Assembly: GCF_020686945.1 (NCBI RefSeq)
Contig: NZ_JAJEPR010000008.1
Span: 62,001-126,000, forward strand
Origin: Limivivens faecihominis
GTDB lineage: Bacteria; Bacillota; Clostridia; Lachnospirales; Lachnospiraceae
Direction of reading: 5' to 3'
DNA length: 64,000 nucleotides
In this document: positions 49,414 to 58,264 of the stretch, piece by piece
How the letters are laid out: every line of letters begins with the position of its first letter
How positions within the stretch are numbered: the stretch's first letter is position 1
Notes under the pieces: model-generated
Database searches by the model: none
Seen by the model: only the letters and a program-made list of their open reading frames with translations
Told to the model about the DNA's origin: nothing
Made by a program: the position numbers and the translations under genes

Positions 49414-51873
49414 ATGCAGAAATTTGACAAGCAGGCTTTTATTGCAGAAGTAAAGGATAATGTAAAAAAACTTTACCGCAAGAACATTGAGGAGGCTGAC
49501 AAACAGCAGATCTTCCAGGCAGTGTCCTATGCGGTGAAGGATACCATCATTGATAACTGGATGATGACCCAGAAAGAGTACGAGAAACAGGATCCGAAAT
49601 ACGTTTACTATATGTCCATGGAGTTCCTGATGGGCCGTGCCATGGGTAACAACCTGATCAACCTGACAGAATATGACGAGGTAAAAGAAGCTCTGGATGA
49701 GCTGGGCTTTGACCTGAACGTCATCGAGGACCAGGAGCCGGATGCGGCTCTTGGTAACGGTGGCCTGGGCCGTCTGGCTGCCTGCTTCCTGGATTCTCTG
49801 GCAACTTTAAACTATGCAGCTTATGGCTGTGGCATCCGTTACCGTTACGGAATGTTCAAACAGAAAATTGAAGACGGTTATCAGATAGAGGTGCCGGATA
49901 ACTGGCTGAAAAACGGCAACCCCTTCGAGCTTCGCCGTCCGGAGTACGCCAAAGAGGTAAAATTCGGCGGTTATGTGCGTGTGGAGTACGATGAGAAAAA
50001 TCACCGCAACAACTTCATTCAGGAGGGCTATCAGTCCGTTCGTGCCGTTCCCTTTGATATTCCCATCGTTGGTTACAACAACGGTGTGGTAAATACCCTC
50101 CGTGTATGGGATGCAGAGGCTATCGTGGACTTCCAGCTGGATTCCTTCAACAAGGGCGATTATATGAACGCCGTTGAGCAGGAGAACCTGGCAAAGAACA
50201 TCGTCGAGGTTCTTTATCCGGCAGACGAGCATTACGCAGGTAAAGAGCTTCGTCTGAAACAGCAGTATTTCTTCATTTCTGCCAGTGTGCAGGCTGCTAT
50301 TACAAAGTATAAAAAGAAACACAGCGACATCCGCAAATTCTATGAGAAGGCAACTTTCCAGCTGAACGATACCCACCCGACCGTAGCGGTTGCCGAGCTC
50401 ATGCGTATCCTCATGGATGAGGAAGGCTTAGGCTGGGACGAGGCCTGGGAAGTTACCACCAAGACCTGTGCTTACACCAACCATACGATCATGGCTGAGG
50501 CACTGGAGAAATGGCCCATCGAGCTTTTCAGCCGCCTGCTTCCGCGTATCTATCAGATCATCGAGGAGATCAACCGTCGTTTCATTGAGGAGATCAAGGC
50601 AAAATATCCGGGCAACCAGGACAAGATCCGCAAAATGGCAATCATCTACGACGGACAGGTAAAAATGGCTCATCTGGCCATCGCTGCCGGTTATTCCGTA
50701 AACGGTGTTGCCGTTCTTCATACCGAGATCCTGAAAAAACAGGAGCTGAAAGATTTCTATGAGATGATGCCGGAGAAATTCAATAACAAGACCAACGGTA
50801 TCACCCAGAGAAGATTCCTTCTTCACGGAAACCCGCTGCTGGCAAAATGGGTAACTGCCCACATTGGCGACGGCTGGATCACCAACCTTCCGGAGATCCA
50901 CAAGATGGCTGTTTATGTGGACGATCCCAAGGCGCAGCAGGAATTTATGAACATCAAGTATCAGAATAAGGTTCGCCTGGCAAAATATATCAGAGAGCAC
51001 AATGGCATCGAAGTAGATCCGAGATCCATCTTCGATGTACAGGTAAAACGTCTCCATGAGTACAAACGTCAGCTGATGAACATTCTGCATGTAATGTACC
51101 TTTACAACCAGATCAAGGATCATCCGGAGATGGATTTCTATCCGAGAACCTTTATCTTTGGTGCAAAGGCAGCAGCTGGCTACCGTCGTGCAAAACTGAC
51201 TATCAAGCTCATCAACTCCGTGGCTGACGTTGTCAACAACGACGCTTCCATCAACGGAAAACTGAAGGTTGTCTTCATCGAGGACTACCGCGTATCCAAC
51301 GCAGAGCTGATCTTCGCAGCAGCCGATGTATCTGAGCAGATATCTACCGCAAGTAAAGAGGCTTCCGGTACCGGTAACATGAAGTTTATGCTGAACGGCG
51401 CTCCGACTCTGGGAACCATGGACGGTGCAAACGTGGAGATCGTTCAGGAAGTTGGAAAAGAGAACGCCTTTATTTTCGGTCTGACCGCACAGCAGGTTAT
51501 CGACTATGAGAATCATGGCGGCTACAATCCGATGGATTACTTCAACAACGACCAGGATATCCGCCGTGTCCTGATGCAGCTCATCAATGGTGAGTATGCG
51601 CCGGATGACACTGAGAGATTCCGCGATCTGTACAATTCTCTTCTGAATACGAAGAGCAGCGACAGAGCAGATACCTACTTTATCCTGGCTGACTTCAAGT
51701 CCTACGCAGCAGCTCAGCGCGAGGTTGAGAAGGCTTACCGTGACGAGAAAGGCTGGGCACGGATGGCTATGCTGAACATGGCATGCAGCGGTAAATTTAC
51801 TTCTGACCGTACGATTCAGGAGTATGTAGACGAGCTGTGGCACCTTGACAAGGTAATCATGCCTGAGAAATAA
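49414..51873 (+). CDS. glgP: Glycogen/starch phosphorylase
   Basis: An 819-residue GT35 enzyme that releases glucose-1-phosphate from glycogen or maltodextrin with pyridoxal phosphate. Key segments are EDQEPDAALGNGGLGRLAACF near 100, the NDTHPTVAVAELMR segment near 325, and EASGTGNMKFMLNGAPTLG, in which the Lys binds the cofactor, near 650. Full length for the family. The start is ATG 49414 behind AAAGGAGG; an upstream ATG at 49381 lacks a good site. It lies 32 bases after ileS, which makes read-through likely, and a terminator follows. It complements the branching enzyme at 18486. Confidence 0.95.
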   Translation: MQKFDKQAFIAEVKDNVKKLYRKNIEEADKQQIFQAVSYAVKDTIIDNWMMTQKEYEKQDPKYVYYMSMEFLMGRAMGNNLINLTEYDEVKEALDELGFDLNVIEDQEPDAALGNGGLGRLAACFLDSLATLNYAAYGCGIRYRYGMFKQKIEDGYQIEVPDNWLKNGNPFELRRPEYAKEVKFGGYVRVEYDEKNHRNNFIQEGYQSVRAVPFDIPIVGYNNGVVNTLRVWDAEAIVDFQLDSFNKGDYMNAVEQENLAKNIVEVLYPADEHYAGKELRLKQQYFFISASVQAAITKYKKKHSDIRKFYEKATFQLNDTHPTVAVAELMRILMDEEGLGWDEAWEVTTKTCAYTNHTIMAEALEKWPIELFSRLLPRIYQIIEEINRRFIEEIKAKYPGNQDKIRKMAIIYDGQVKMAHLAIAAGYSVNGVAVLHTEILKKQELKDFYEMMPEKFNNKTNGITQRRFLLHGNPLLAKWVTAHIGDGWITNLPEIHKMAVYVDDPKAQQEFMNIKYQNKVRLAKYIREHNGIEVDPRSIFDVQVKRLHEYKRQLMNILHVMYLYNQIKDHPEMDFYPRTFIFGAKAAAGYRRAKLTIKLINSVADVVNNDASINGKLKVVFIEDYRVSNAELIFAAADVSEQISTASKEASGTGNMKFMLNGAPTLGTMDGANVEIVQEVGKENAFIFGLTAQQVIDYENHGGYNPMDYFNNDQDIRRVLMQLINGEYAPDDTERFRDLYNSLLNTKSSDRADTYFILADFKSYAAAQREVEKAYRDEKGWARMAMLNMACSGKFTSDRTIQEYVDELWHLDKVIMPEK

Positions 51874-51888
51874 ATAAAAAAATTTTCA

Positions 51889-51924
51889 GACTCCGGGTGG
51901 AAAATTTCGCCCGGAGTTTTTTCT
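51889..51924 (+). terminator. Terminator after glgP
   Basis: GACTCCGGGTGG and CGCCCGGAGT pair, followed by TTTTTT. Confidence 0.9.
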
Positions 51925-51989
51925 GTATATTTGCCGAAGATCTGGTCAATCCTATTGGTGAACAGATCGAATAAGATGAGGTGAAGAGT

Positions 51990-52802
51990 ATGCAGAACAT
52001 GAACACAAGACTTTTTATGAAAAAACACGGCACCGCTCTGGTTTTCAGCCTTTGTCTGATGGGCGCCGCCGCATTTACCACAGTTTACACCCTGAATCAG
52101 GCGGAAAACACGAAAGAGCAGGTCGAACAGACCACGGATCTGGAGGAGGAGGCCAGGATTCAGGACGCTAACGCGGCGAAAAATGCCAAGCCTGCGGATG
52201 ACACGGCTGTGGACGGTCAGGACGCGAAGGTGAGCGGTTCGGATCTCGTGGGAGAAGTAGTGGAAAATCCGGAGGATCTGGTGAAAAATGTGACGGGGCC
52301 GACTGTGGATGAGACAGTCGGCGAGACGGCCAGCGCGGCTTCCACTGGCGTTCAGGCCGCTGTCGGAACCCAGGCAACGGTGAATTTTTCCGAGGATTCG
52401 TCTCTAGACTGGCCGGTGGCAGGAAATGTCCTTCTGGATTACAGCATGGACGGCTCGATTTTTTTCCCGACCTTGAAGGTCTATAAGTACAATCCGGCGC
52501 TGATCATCGGTGCAGACGTGGGCAGCCCTGTGGCCGCGGCGGCAAAGGGTATTGTAGATTCTGTCAAAGTAGATGAAGAGACCGGAACCACAGTATCTAT
52601 GAATATCGGAAACGGCTATGAACTGACCTATGGCCAGCTGAAGGAAGTTTCCGTAAAAGAAGGGGATGTAGTGGAAGACGGCGGACTCATCGGCTATGTG
52701 AGCGAGCCCTCGAAGTATTACTGCGAGGAAGGCAGCAACCTCTATTTCAAACTGACAAAAGATGGAACCCCGGTGGATCCCTTTTTGTTTCTTGGGGAAT
52801 GA
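51990..52802 (+). CDS. SpoIIQ-like M23/LytM protein, catalytic site degenerate
   Basis: A 270-residue membrane-anchored protein. A helix near the N-terminus (about 18-36) is followed by an acidic, flexible region rich in Ala, Asp and Val (about 45-130) and a C-terminal LytM/M23 fold (about 150-270, with LIIGADVGSPVAAAAKGIV, YGQLKEVSVKEGDVVEDG, LIGYVSEP). The usual HLHFE metal motif reads NLYFK, so a zinc His is lost; SpoIIQ of Bacillus is similarly impaired. Homologues bridge the forespore membranes during engulfment. The start is ATG 51990 after GAGGTGA; the GTG at 51981 is in that site. The role in sporulation is inferred. Confidence 0.75.
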   Translation: MQNMNTRLFMKKHGTALVFSLCLMGAAAFTTVYTLNQAENTKEQVEQTTDLEEEARIQDANAAKNAKPADDTAVDGQDAKVSGSDLVGEVVENPEDLVKNVTGPTVDETVGETASAASTGVQAAVGTQATVNFSEDSSLDWPVAGNVLLDYSMDGSIFFPTLKVYKYNPALIIGADVGSPVAAAAKGIVDSVKVDEETGTTVSMNIGNGYELTYGQLKEVSVKEGDVVEDGGLIGYVSEPSKYYCEEGSNLYFKLTKDGTPVDPFLFLGE

Positions 52803-53254
52803 GAGAGGAAGATAAATATTGCTACAACAGGATTCTGGTGAATACGCCGCATTGACAGACAGGCGGTATTTTGAAGATGGTGTTAAGCAGTTACGGGGAT
52901 TTACGCTAGCAGGGAAAATACAGAAGAAACGGACTTGCACCGGGAGGTGCTTTCCGCGTATACTATTATCAGAAAAAAAACTGCCGTAACGATTCAGGAG
53001 CCAAGGTACTGAACAGTTACGAACTGCCTTACAATCCGCAGCCGCAGCACTTCACAGGCAGTATCGGGCATTCGGCCCGCCAGAAAAAATACCAGACAGG
53101 GCGGCTGCTTCATAGATAGATGTGATGCCCGGAGAATGTGGGCATCCTTACATATAGAAATATTTAACAAACAAAAATCTGTTATTTGTTTCCTATAATA
53201 AAATAATTAACAGAAATAGTCGAGCAAAAATTTGCATAAAAATCTGGAGACACT
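52803..53254 (+). other. 452-base gap with a palindrome, a hairpin and an ORF remnant
   Basis: The gap has no gene with a start codon. A frame of 69 codons without ATG, GTG or TTG is open at 52910-53119 (containing SYELPYNPQPQHFTGSIGHS) and may be a gene remnant. TTGCAC and TATACT with an 18-base spacer at 52935-52964 look like a promoter. A hairpin GATGCCC/GGGCATC lies at 53124-53146. The end is A+T-rich. Confidence 0.4.
52985..53021. repeat. Imperfect palindrome, possible dispersed intergenic repeat
   Basis: CGTAACGATTCAG (52985-52997) and CTGAACAGTTACG (53009-53021) pair at 11 of 13 positions around an 11-base loop. A related motif AGCAGTTACGG occurs about 100 bases upstream. This layout is typical of REP-like intergenic repeats. 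Confidence 0.45.
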
Positions 53255-53509
53255 ATGGACAAAATGAACTATACATACATCGTCCAGTGCAGTGATGGTA
53301 CCCTCTACACCGGCTGGACCACAGACGTCGAGCGCCGCGTCAGAACCCATAACAGCGGCAAAGGCGCCAAATACACCCGCTCCCGTCTACCCGTCACACT
53401 GGTCTACTACGAGACCTACCCCACCAAACAGGAGGCCATGCGCCGCGAATGGGAGATCAAGCAGCTGACAAGGGAAGAGAAAAAGAAGCTGATTGTAAAG
53501 ATACAATGA
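53255..53509 (+). CDS. GIY-YIG domain protein (YhbQ/UPF0213-like)
   Basis: An 84-residue protein consisting of one GIY-YIG nuclease-like domain: YTYIVQCSDGTLYTGWTTD near the start holds the motif (YIV...LYTG), then VRTHNSGKGAKYTRSRLPV with the conserved Arg/Lys residues, and a C-terminal EWEIKQLTREEKKKLI with the Glu/Lys pattern. Stand-alone members are common in Firmicutes and may act on branched or damaged DNA. The start follows GGAG at seven bases. A terminator comes directly after it. Confidence 0.88.
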   Translation: MDKMNYTYIVQCSDGTLYTGWTTDVERRVRTHNSGKGAKYTRSRLPVTLVYYETYPTKQEAMRREWEIKQLTREEKKKLIVKIQ

Positions 53510-53522
53510 CAGCCACAAAAAC

Positions 53523-53562
53523 AGCCGCAGCACTTTTTCTAAACAAATGCTGCGGCTCATTT
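53523..53562. terminator. Terminator between convergent GIY-YIG and hemolysin III genes
   Basis: AGCCGCAGCA pairs with TGCTGCGGCT and is followed by CATTTTT. The opposite strand also has T-rich sequence in the loop region. Confidence 0.85.
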
Positions 53563-54249
53563 TTACGCGGTTACAAAGGAATACATCACGATATAGTGGC
53601 AGAGGCTTCCGGCCATGACGAAAAGATGGAAGATCTCGTGGGAACCGAAGTTCTTGTGGCGGGAGTTGAAGATCGGAAGCTTCAGGGCGTAGATAATGCC
53701 GCCCACGGTATAGATGATGCCTCCGGCGAGGAGCCAGCCAAAGGCTGCCGGGCTTAAAGCATTCAAAATCTCGGGGAAGCCCATGAGGCAGACCCAGCCC
53801 ATGCCGATATATATAATAGAAGAAAACCATTTCGGACAGGTGATCCAGCAGGCTTTGATGAGGATGCCGACAGCGGCGATTGACCAGACAATGAGACACA
53901 TCAGCGGACCTACGCTGTCACGGAGCGTCACCATGCAGAGCGGCGTGTAGGATCCGGCGATCAGGATAAAAATCATGAAATGGTCCATTTTCTTCAGAAC
54001 CCGGTTGACCCGGGCGGAAATATCAAGGGAATGATAGAGTGTGCTGGCAGTGTAGAGCAGGATCATGCTGGTGATGAAGACTGCCATGGAGGCTGTGCAG
54101 ACCGGATTTCCTGTCCGATGAGCCCGAACCAGCAGAGGAGCGGCCCCGGAAGCTGCGGCAACAACGCCGATAAAATGAGTGATCGCACTTCCCGGATCTT
54201 TCAAAAAAGGTTTCTGCGTTTCTGTGGCGCGTGTATAAACAGTATCCAT
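53563..54249 (-). CDS. Hemolysin III family membrane protein
   Basis: A 228-residue seven-helix protein of the hemolysin III/adiponectin-receptor (PAQR) superfamily. It shows the first-helix motif PGSAITHFIGVVAAA, the SMILLYTASTLYHSLD segment with the conserved Ser and His, and the C-terminal FGSHEIFHLFVMAGSLCHY with the paired His of the metal site. Family members have proposed hydrolase or regulatory roles in lipid homeostasis; haemolysis by the type protein may be incidental. It is monocistronic, with its own terminator. Confidence 0.9.
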   Translation of the reverse strand: MDTVYTRATETQKPFLKDPGSAITHFIGVVAAASGAAPLLVRAHRTGNPVCTASMAVFITSMILLYTASTLYHSLDISARVNRVLKKMDHFMIFILIAGSYTPLCMVTLRDSVGPLMCLIVWSIAAVGILIKACWITCPKWFSSIIYIGMGWVCLMGFPEILNALSPAAFGWLLAGGIIYTVGGIIYALKLPIFNSRHKNFGSHEIFHLFVMAGSLCHYIVMYSFVTA

Positions 54250-54457
54250 ATCGATTCCTCACTTTCATTCACGAACAAAGTTTTTAATAATTCTGCATGT
54301 AGTATTTAAAACTACATTACATCATGTAAGTATCATATACCCATCTTTCAGAAAATGCAACCCCATTTTTCACAAAAAAATCCCACAAAGAAAAAGGGCC
54401 GTGTTATAATAAGGCCAATGACAGGCATTTTGCCTGATAAAAAAGGAAGATCAAATT

Positions 54458-55828
54458 ATGACAGACAAAAACTGGTCACAGATCGGCGATGAGATCGAGG
54501 ATATGGTGCGGAAAGCGCTGGAATCCAGGGATTTTGGAAAACTGAGCCAGGATCTTTCCCGGACCGTGGGCGAGGCCATGGAAAATGTGGGGAAAAGTGT
54601 TCAGGACGCCGTAAATAAAGCCAATGATAAAACCCGGGAAGCTACGGAAAGATATTCCGACCGGGCAGACAGAACTGCGGATGCCCATAGTAGAACGGAA
54701 AAGTCCACGGACCGTCCCGTCTACAGCGGTACCGTAGAAGGAAAAGGAACGTCTTCCAGCGGGCAGACTTCTTATGAATACAGCCGTTCCACGATGCGCT
54801 CGACCCGCTTTCAGCCGGGTTACGAGCAGGCACGGGAGAAGAAAGGAAAAAATTTCCTTCGGGAGCGCTTTAAAAATCCGGGCGGACTGACAGGAACCGG
54901 CATGGCGCTGGCCATCTGCGGGTACACGTTTCTGGGTATTCTGGTGATAGCTCTGGGAATCACGCTTCCGATCGTGCTCCCGCGGAATCTGCAGGCAGCC
55001 ATGATAACGACCGGCGTTCTGGCCCCCTTTGTGGCGGGAAGCGCTTTCATGGCTTACAAAGGAACCTCCCTTCTGGGGCAGAGCCGCCGCTTCCGCAGAT
55101 ATGTGGAAGAGCTTAGAGAGCGGGAGTTCTGCCAGATTCAGGAGCTGGCGGATGCCCTTGGAAAATCCGAAGAATATGTAAAAAAAGACCTTGGAAAAAT
55201 GATCCGCAAGCGGCTTTTCCTTCATGGTCATCTCGACAAAAATCAGACCTGCCTTATGGTGACAGACTCCGCCTATGAGCAGTATCAGACAGCTGAAAAA
55301 CAGCTGGAGGAGCGCCAGCAGGAGGAAAAACGAAAAGCTGAGGAGGCAGAAAAATTCGGCCGCCGCAAAGACCTTCCGGAGGAGGCGAAAAAGACCATCG
55401 CCGCCGGAAGAGCTTACCTCGAGGAGATCAAAACCTGCAACGACCGGATTCCCGGCGTGGAGATCTCCGAGAAAATTTCCCGGCTGGAGCTGGTGATCTC
55501 CAAGATTTTCAACCGCGTGGAGCAGCATCCGGAGCTGGTGGATGATCTGGGAAGATTTATGGATTACTATCTTCCGACGACGGTGAAGCTTCTGAAAGCT
55601 TATGAGGAGCTGGACGGACAGCCCTCCCAGGGAGAAAATATTGTCAATTCCAAGAAAGAGATCGAGGACACACTGGACACGATCGATCAGGCTTTTGAAA
55701 AACTGCTAGACAGCTTCTTTGAGGAGGCGGCCTGGGATATTTCTTCCGATATTTCCGTCCTTCACAACATGTTTGCTCAGGAAGGACTGACGGAAAGCGA
55801 TTTTGATAAGGTAAAAGTGAAAAGATAA
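54458..55828 (+). CDS. XpaC-like (5-bromo-4-chloroindolyl phosphate hydrolysis) family protein
   Basis: A 456-residue protein with an N-terminal helical, charged region (about 1-140), two membrane helices (MALAICGYTFLGILVIALGI, then AMITTGVLAPFVAGSAFMAY, about 148-205) and a C-terminal coiled-coil half with EKQLEERQQEEKRKAEEAEKF-type repeats trimmed by a four-helix domain. XpaC proteins are linked to TelA in Firmicutes, and the telA gene follows after 12 bases, so a joint function at the membrane is likely. No catalytic centre is obvious. The start is ATG 54458 behind AAAAGGAAG. Confidence 0.78.
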   Translation: MTDKNWSQIGDEIEDMVRKALESRDFGKLSQDLSRTVGEAMENVGKSVQDAVNKANDKTREATERYSDRADRTADAHSRTEKSTDRPVYSGTVEGKGTSSSGQTSYEYSRSTMRSTRFQPGYEQAREKKGKNFLRERFKNPGGLTGTGMALAICGYTFLGILVIALGITLPIVLPRNLQAAMITTGVLAPFVAGSAFMAYKGTSLLGQSRRFRRYVEELREREFCQIQELADALGKSEEYVKKDLGKMIRKRLFLHGHLDKNQTCLMVTDSAYEQYQTAEKQLEERQQEEKRKAEEAEKFGRRKDLPEEAKKTIAAGRAYLEEIKTCNDRIPGVEISEKISRLELVISKIFNRVEQHPELVDDLGRFMDYYLPTTVKLLKAYEELDGQPSQGENIVNSKKEIEDTLDTIDQAFEKLLDSFFEEAAWDISSDISVLHNMFAQEGLTESDFDKVKVKR

Positions 55829-55840
55829 AGGAGAAAAAAG

Positions 55841-56995
55841 ATGAGTGTGGATTTAAAAGATTTGGAAACAACGCCGACTTTGAGCCTGGATCCCTTCGGA
55901 GAGGCTGAGAAAGAGCCGGAAGTTCCGGCAGCTCCCGCTCCGGAGGCAGTCAAACCGGCTTTTGATGAGAGCATTTTGAACGATGATGAGCGGAAAATGG
56001 TGGACAGCTTCGCGAAGCAGATCGACCTGACCAACAACAATATGATCCTCCAGTACGGGGCCGGAGCCCAGAAGAAAATGGCTGATTTTTCCGAGGCGGC
56101 TCTGGAAAACGTCCGGACGAAGGATCTCGGCGAGGTGGGCGATATGCTTTCCAGCGTGGTGACGGAGCTCAAAAGCTTTGACGCGGCAGAGGAGCAGGAA
56201 AAAGGCTTCTTCGGCTTTTTCAAAAAGAACGCCAACAAGCTGGACACCATGAAAAACAAGTACGACAAGGCCGAGGAAAATGTCACGAAGATCGTGAAAG
56301 CCCTCCAGAATCATCAGGTCGTCCTCATGAAAGACATTGCAATGCTGGACAAGATGTACGAGCTGAACAAAACCTATTTCAAAGAACTTTCCATGTACAT
56401 TCTCGCAGGCAAGAAAAAGCTTCAGGAGGTCCGGGAAAATGACCTTAAGGAGTTAATGGAAAAGGCAGAGCGCAGCGGCCTTCCGGAGGATGCCCAGGAG
56501 GCGAAGGATCTCGACAGCTTCTGCAACCGCTTTGAGAAAAAACTTCATGATCTGGAGCTCACCCGGATGATTTCTCTCCAGACAGCACCGCAGATCCGTC
56601 TGGTTCAGGGAAATGATACGCAGATGGTGGAAAAGATTCAGTCTACGGTGGTAAACACCATTCCTTTGTGGAAAAGTCAGATGGTTTTGGCTCTTGGTGT
56701 GGAACATTCCCGTCAGGCGGCAGAGTCTCAGAGAGAAGTCACAGATATGACGAATGAGCTCCTGAAGAAAAATGCGCAGACCCTTAAGATGGCTACGATC
56801 GAAACCGCTAAGGAATCCGAGCGCGGCATCGTGGATATCGAGACTCTGAAACAGACCAACGAGTCTCTGATTTCTACGCTGGACGAGGTTCTGAAAATCC
56901 AGGCCGAGGGCCATGAAAAACGCCAGGCTGCCGAAGCCGAGATGCAGCGACTGGAAGACGAACTGAAAAACAAGCTTCTGGAGATTAGAAGATAA
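55841..56995 (+). CDS. TelA-family (toxic anion resistance) protein
   Basis: A 384-residue soluble, mostly alpha-helical protein of the TelA family: a proline-rich start, then KQIDLTNNNMILQYGAGAQKK, a helical GDMLSSVVTELKSFDA segment and a C-terminal QTAPQIRLVQGNDTQMVEKI followed by VALGVEHSRQAAESQREVTD-like repeats. Homologues are tied to tellurite or cell-envelope stress and are usually encoded beside XpaC, as here. AAAGGAG precedes ATG 55841. The name reflects resistance phenotypes of one homologue; the cellular role is not settled. Confidence 0.85.
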   Translation: MSVDLKDLETTPTLSLDPFGEAEKEPEVPAAPAPEAVKPAFDESILNDDERKMVDSFAKQIDLTNNNMILQYGAGAQKKMADFSEAALENVRTKDLGEVGDMLSSVVTELKSFDAAEEQEKGFFGFFKKNANKLDTMKNKYDKAEENVTKIVKALQNHQVVLMKDIAMLDKMYELNKTYFKELSMYILAGKKKLQEVRENDLKELMEKAERSGLPEDAQEAKDLDSFCNRFEKKLHDLELTRMISLQTAPQIRLVQGNDTQMVEKIQSTVVNTIPLWKSQMVLALGVEHSRQAAESQREVTDMTNELLKKNAQTLKMATIETAKESERGIVDIETLKQTNESLISTLDEVLKIQAEGHEKRQAAEAEMQRLEDELKNKLLEIRR

Positions 56996-57025
56996 AAGTA
57001 TTCTGAACCTGTTCCGGAAAAGATT

Positions 57026-57253
57026 GTGAAGATGATTGCCCAGGAGATTGGCGGCTTTGACGAGATCTATCTGTATGCCGAGGATAATACCCTGAGCCCG
57101 GAAGATTATAAATGGTATCATTCGTTTTTTCGGCTGCGTGCGGGAGCGGAAGAAGTCACTCTGAGCGTCTGCCCGATTACGGTCAGCGGCCGTCTGGAAA
57201 CGATAGAAAAGATTGACTTTACAAATACTTCTGCTTTTCAGATGGTAAAATAA
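57026..57253 (+). CDS. Small uncharacterised ORF after telA, possibly a remnant
   Basis: A 75-residue frame starting at GTG 57026 (or ATG 57032) with only a weak GGAAA site. The frame is the same as that of telA and is open from the telA stop at 56993, so the sequence could once have been part of a longer protein. It encodes YLYAEDNTLSPEDYKWYHSF and SVCPITVSGRLETIEKIDF, which look like a genuine folded segment. No family is recognised. A terminator follows directly, so the segment would be at the end of the xpaC-telA transcript. Confidence 0.4.
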   Translation: MKMIAQEIGGFDEIYLYAEDNTLSPEDYKWYHSFFRLRAGAEEVTLSVCPITVSGRLETIEKIDFTNTSAFQMVK

Positions 57254-57257
57254 AAAA

Positions 57258-57302
57258 TGTCCCCGTCCGTACTGTGAAAACAGCGGGCGGGGAATTTTTA
57301 TG
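57258..57302. terminator. Terminator at the xpaC-telA end
   Basis: TCCCCGTCCG pairs with CGGGCGGGGA and is followed by ATTTTTA; on the other strand it abuts the stop of the AraC gene. Confidence 0.85.
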
Positions 57303-58146
57303 TCTGGAGAAAAATGGAAGAAACCAGCCCGTTGGTATCCATCCGGGCATTTTGGCGGAAGTCTCTGGGGGAGACGTGAAACTCCTTTCGGAAACAGCCG
57401 GAAAAGGAGGAGGCGTCGTGGAAGCCGCAGGAGAGGGCGATCTCGGTGATGGAGTAGCTGGTGGTGCAGAGCATCTCAACGGCCATGCGAAGCCGGTGAC
57501 GGAGCAGGTACTGTTTGGGCGAGAGCTTCTCTTTTTCCATGAAGATCCGGTAGAGATAGGTCCGGTCAATGCCGGTATAGCGGGCTACATCGGAAATCCG
57601 GATGGGATAAGCATAATTGTTTTCCAGATATTCTTTGGCTTTCTGAAGATAGATCTGGGTGGGTTCCTGAGAGGTCTCAGGGGCCTTCTTTTTCATAAAG
57701 GAAAAGAGCAGCAGGAGATTTCCGGCGGCGGAGAGTTGGTCCTCTGGACTCTGGAAAAAAGTTTCGCAGAGCTTTTTCATCTGATCGGTGAGAGGCGCGA
57801 TGGAGTCCGGTGTTTCCTTCCGGAAGACAAAGGCCTCGGAAAAAACAGTCCGGGCGAGAATCTCAGGAACCGCTTTTCCGTCAAAACCTACCCAGGCATA
57901 GCTCCAGGGCTCGCGCTCATCCGCCTGATAATACGTCACCTCCGCCGGGGGAATGAGAAAGGCATCTCCGGCGGAAAGTGCATAGGTCTGTCCTTTGTAC
58001 TGATAAATGCCCCGGCCCTTTAAAATCACATGGAGAAGATAGTGAGGGCGCACTGCCGGGCCGTAAGCATGCCGGGGTGGGCAGTTTTCGCTGCCGCAGA
58101 AATAAACGGTGAGATAAGCCTGGTGTCTGGTTTCTTTTTCTGCCAT
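57298..58146 (-). CDS. AraC-family regulator, divergent from GH4
   Basis: A 282-residue regulator with an N-terminal cupin-type domain (VILKGRGIYQYKGQTYALSAGDAFLIPP) and two C-terminal helix-turn-helix motifs (ISDVARYTGIDRTYLYRIFMEK and ITEIALSCGFHDASSFSGCFRK). It belongs to the same class as the regulator at 11482 but differs in sequence. The start at 58146 follows AGGAGG. The gene is divergent from a GH4 glycosidase gene with 118 bases between them, so it is the probable sugar-responsive controller of that gene. Confidence 0.88.
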   Translation of the reverse strand: MAEKETRHQAYLTVYFCGSENCPPRHAYGPAVRPHYLLHVILKGRGIYQYKGQTYALSAGDAFLIPPAEVTYYQADEREPWSYAWVGFDGKAVPEILARTVFSEAFVFRKETPDSIAPLTDQMKKLCETFFQSPEDQLSAAGNLLLLFSFMKKKAPETSQEPTQIYLQKAKEYLENNYAYPIRISDVARYTGIDRTYLYRIFMEKEKLSPKQYLLRHRLRMAVEMLCTTSYSITEIALSCGFHDASSFSGCFRKEFHVSPRDFRQNARMDTNGLVSSIFLQT

Positions 58147-58264
58147 AAGTTCCTCCTAAAATACAACATTTTAACAAGTTTTCTGCACAAACGGGATAGT
58201 TGTTTCTCTGAGAAAATTATACAATAGGTTCATCAGAAAAAACAGAGAAAAAGGAGGAGCCACA
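58147..58264. promoter_or_regulatory. Divergent control region of AraC and GH4 genes
   Basis: The region has a -10-like TATACA at about 58218, but no good -35 at the right distance, as expected for an activator-dependent promoter. No strong palindrome or catabolite site is visible. Confidence 0.4.
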
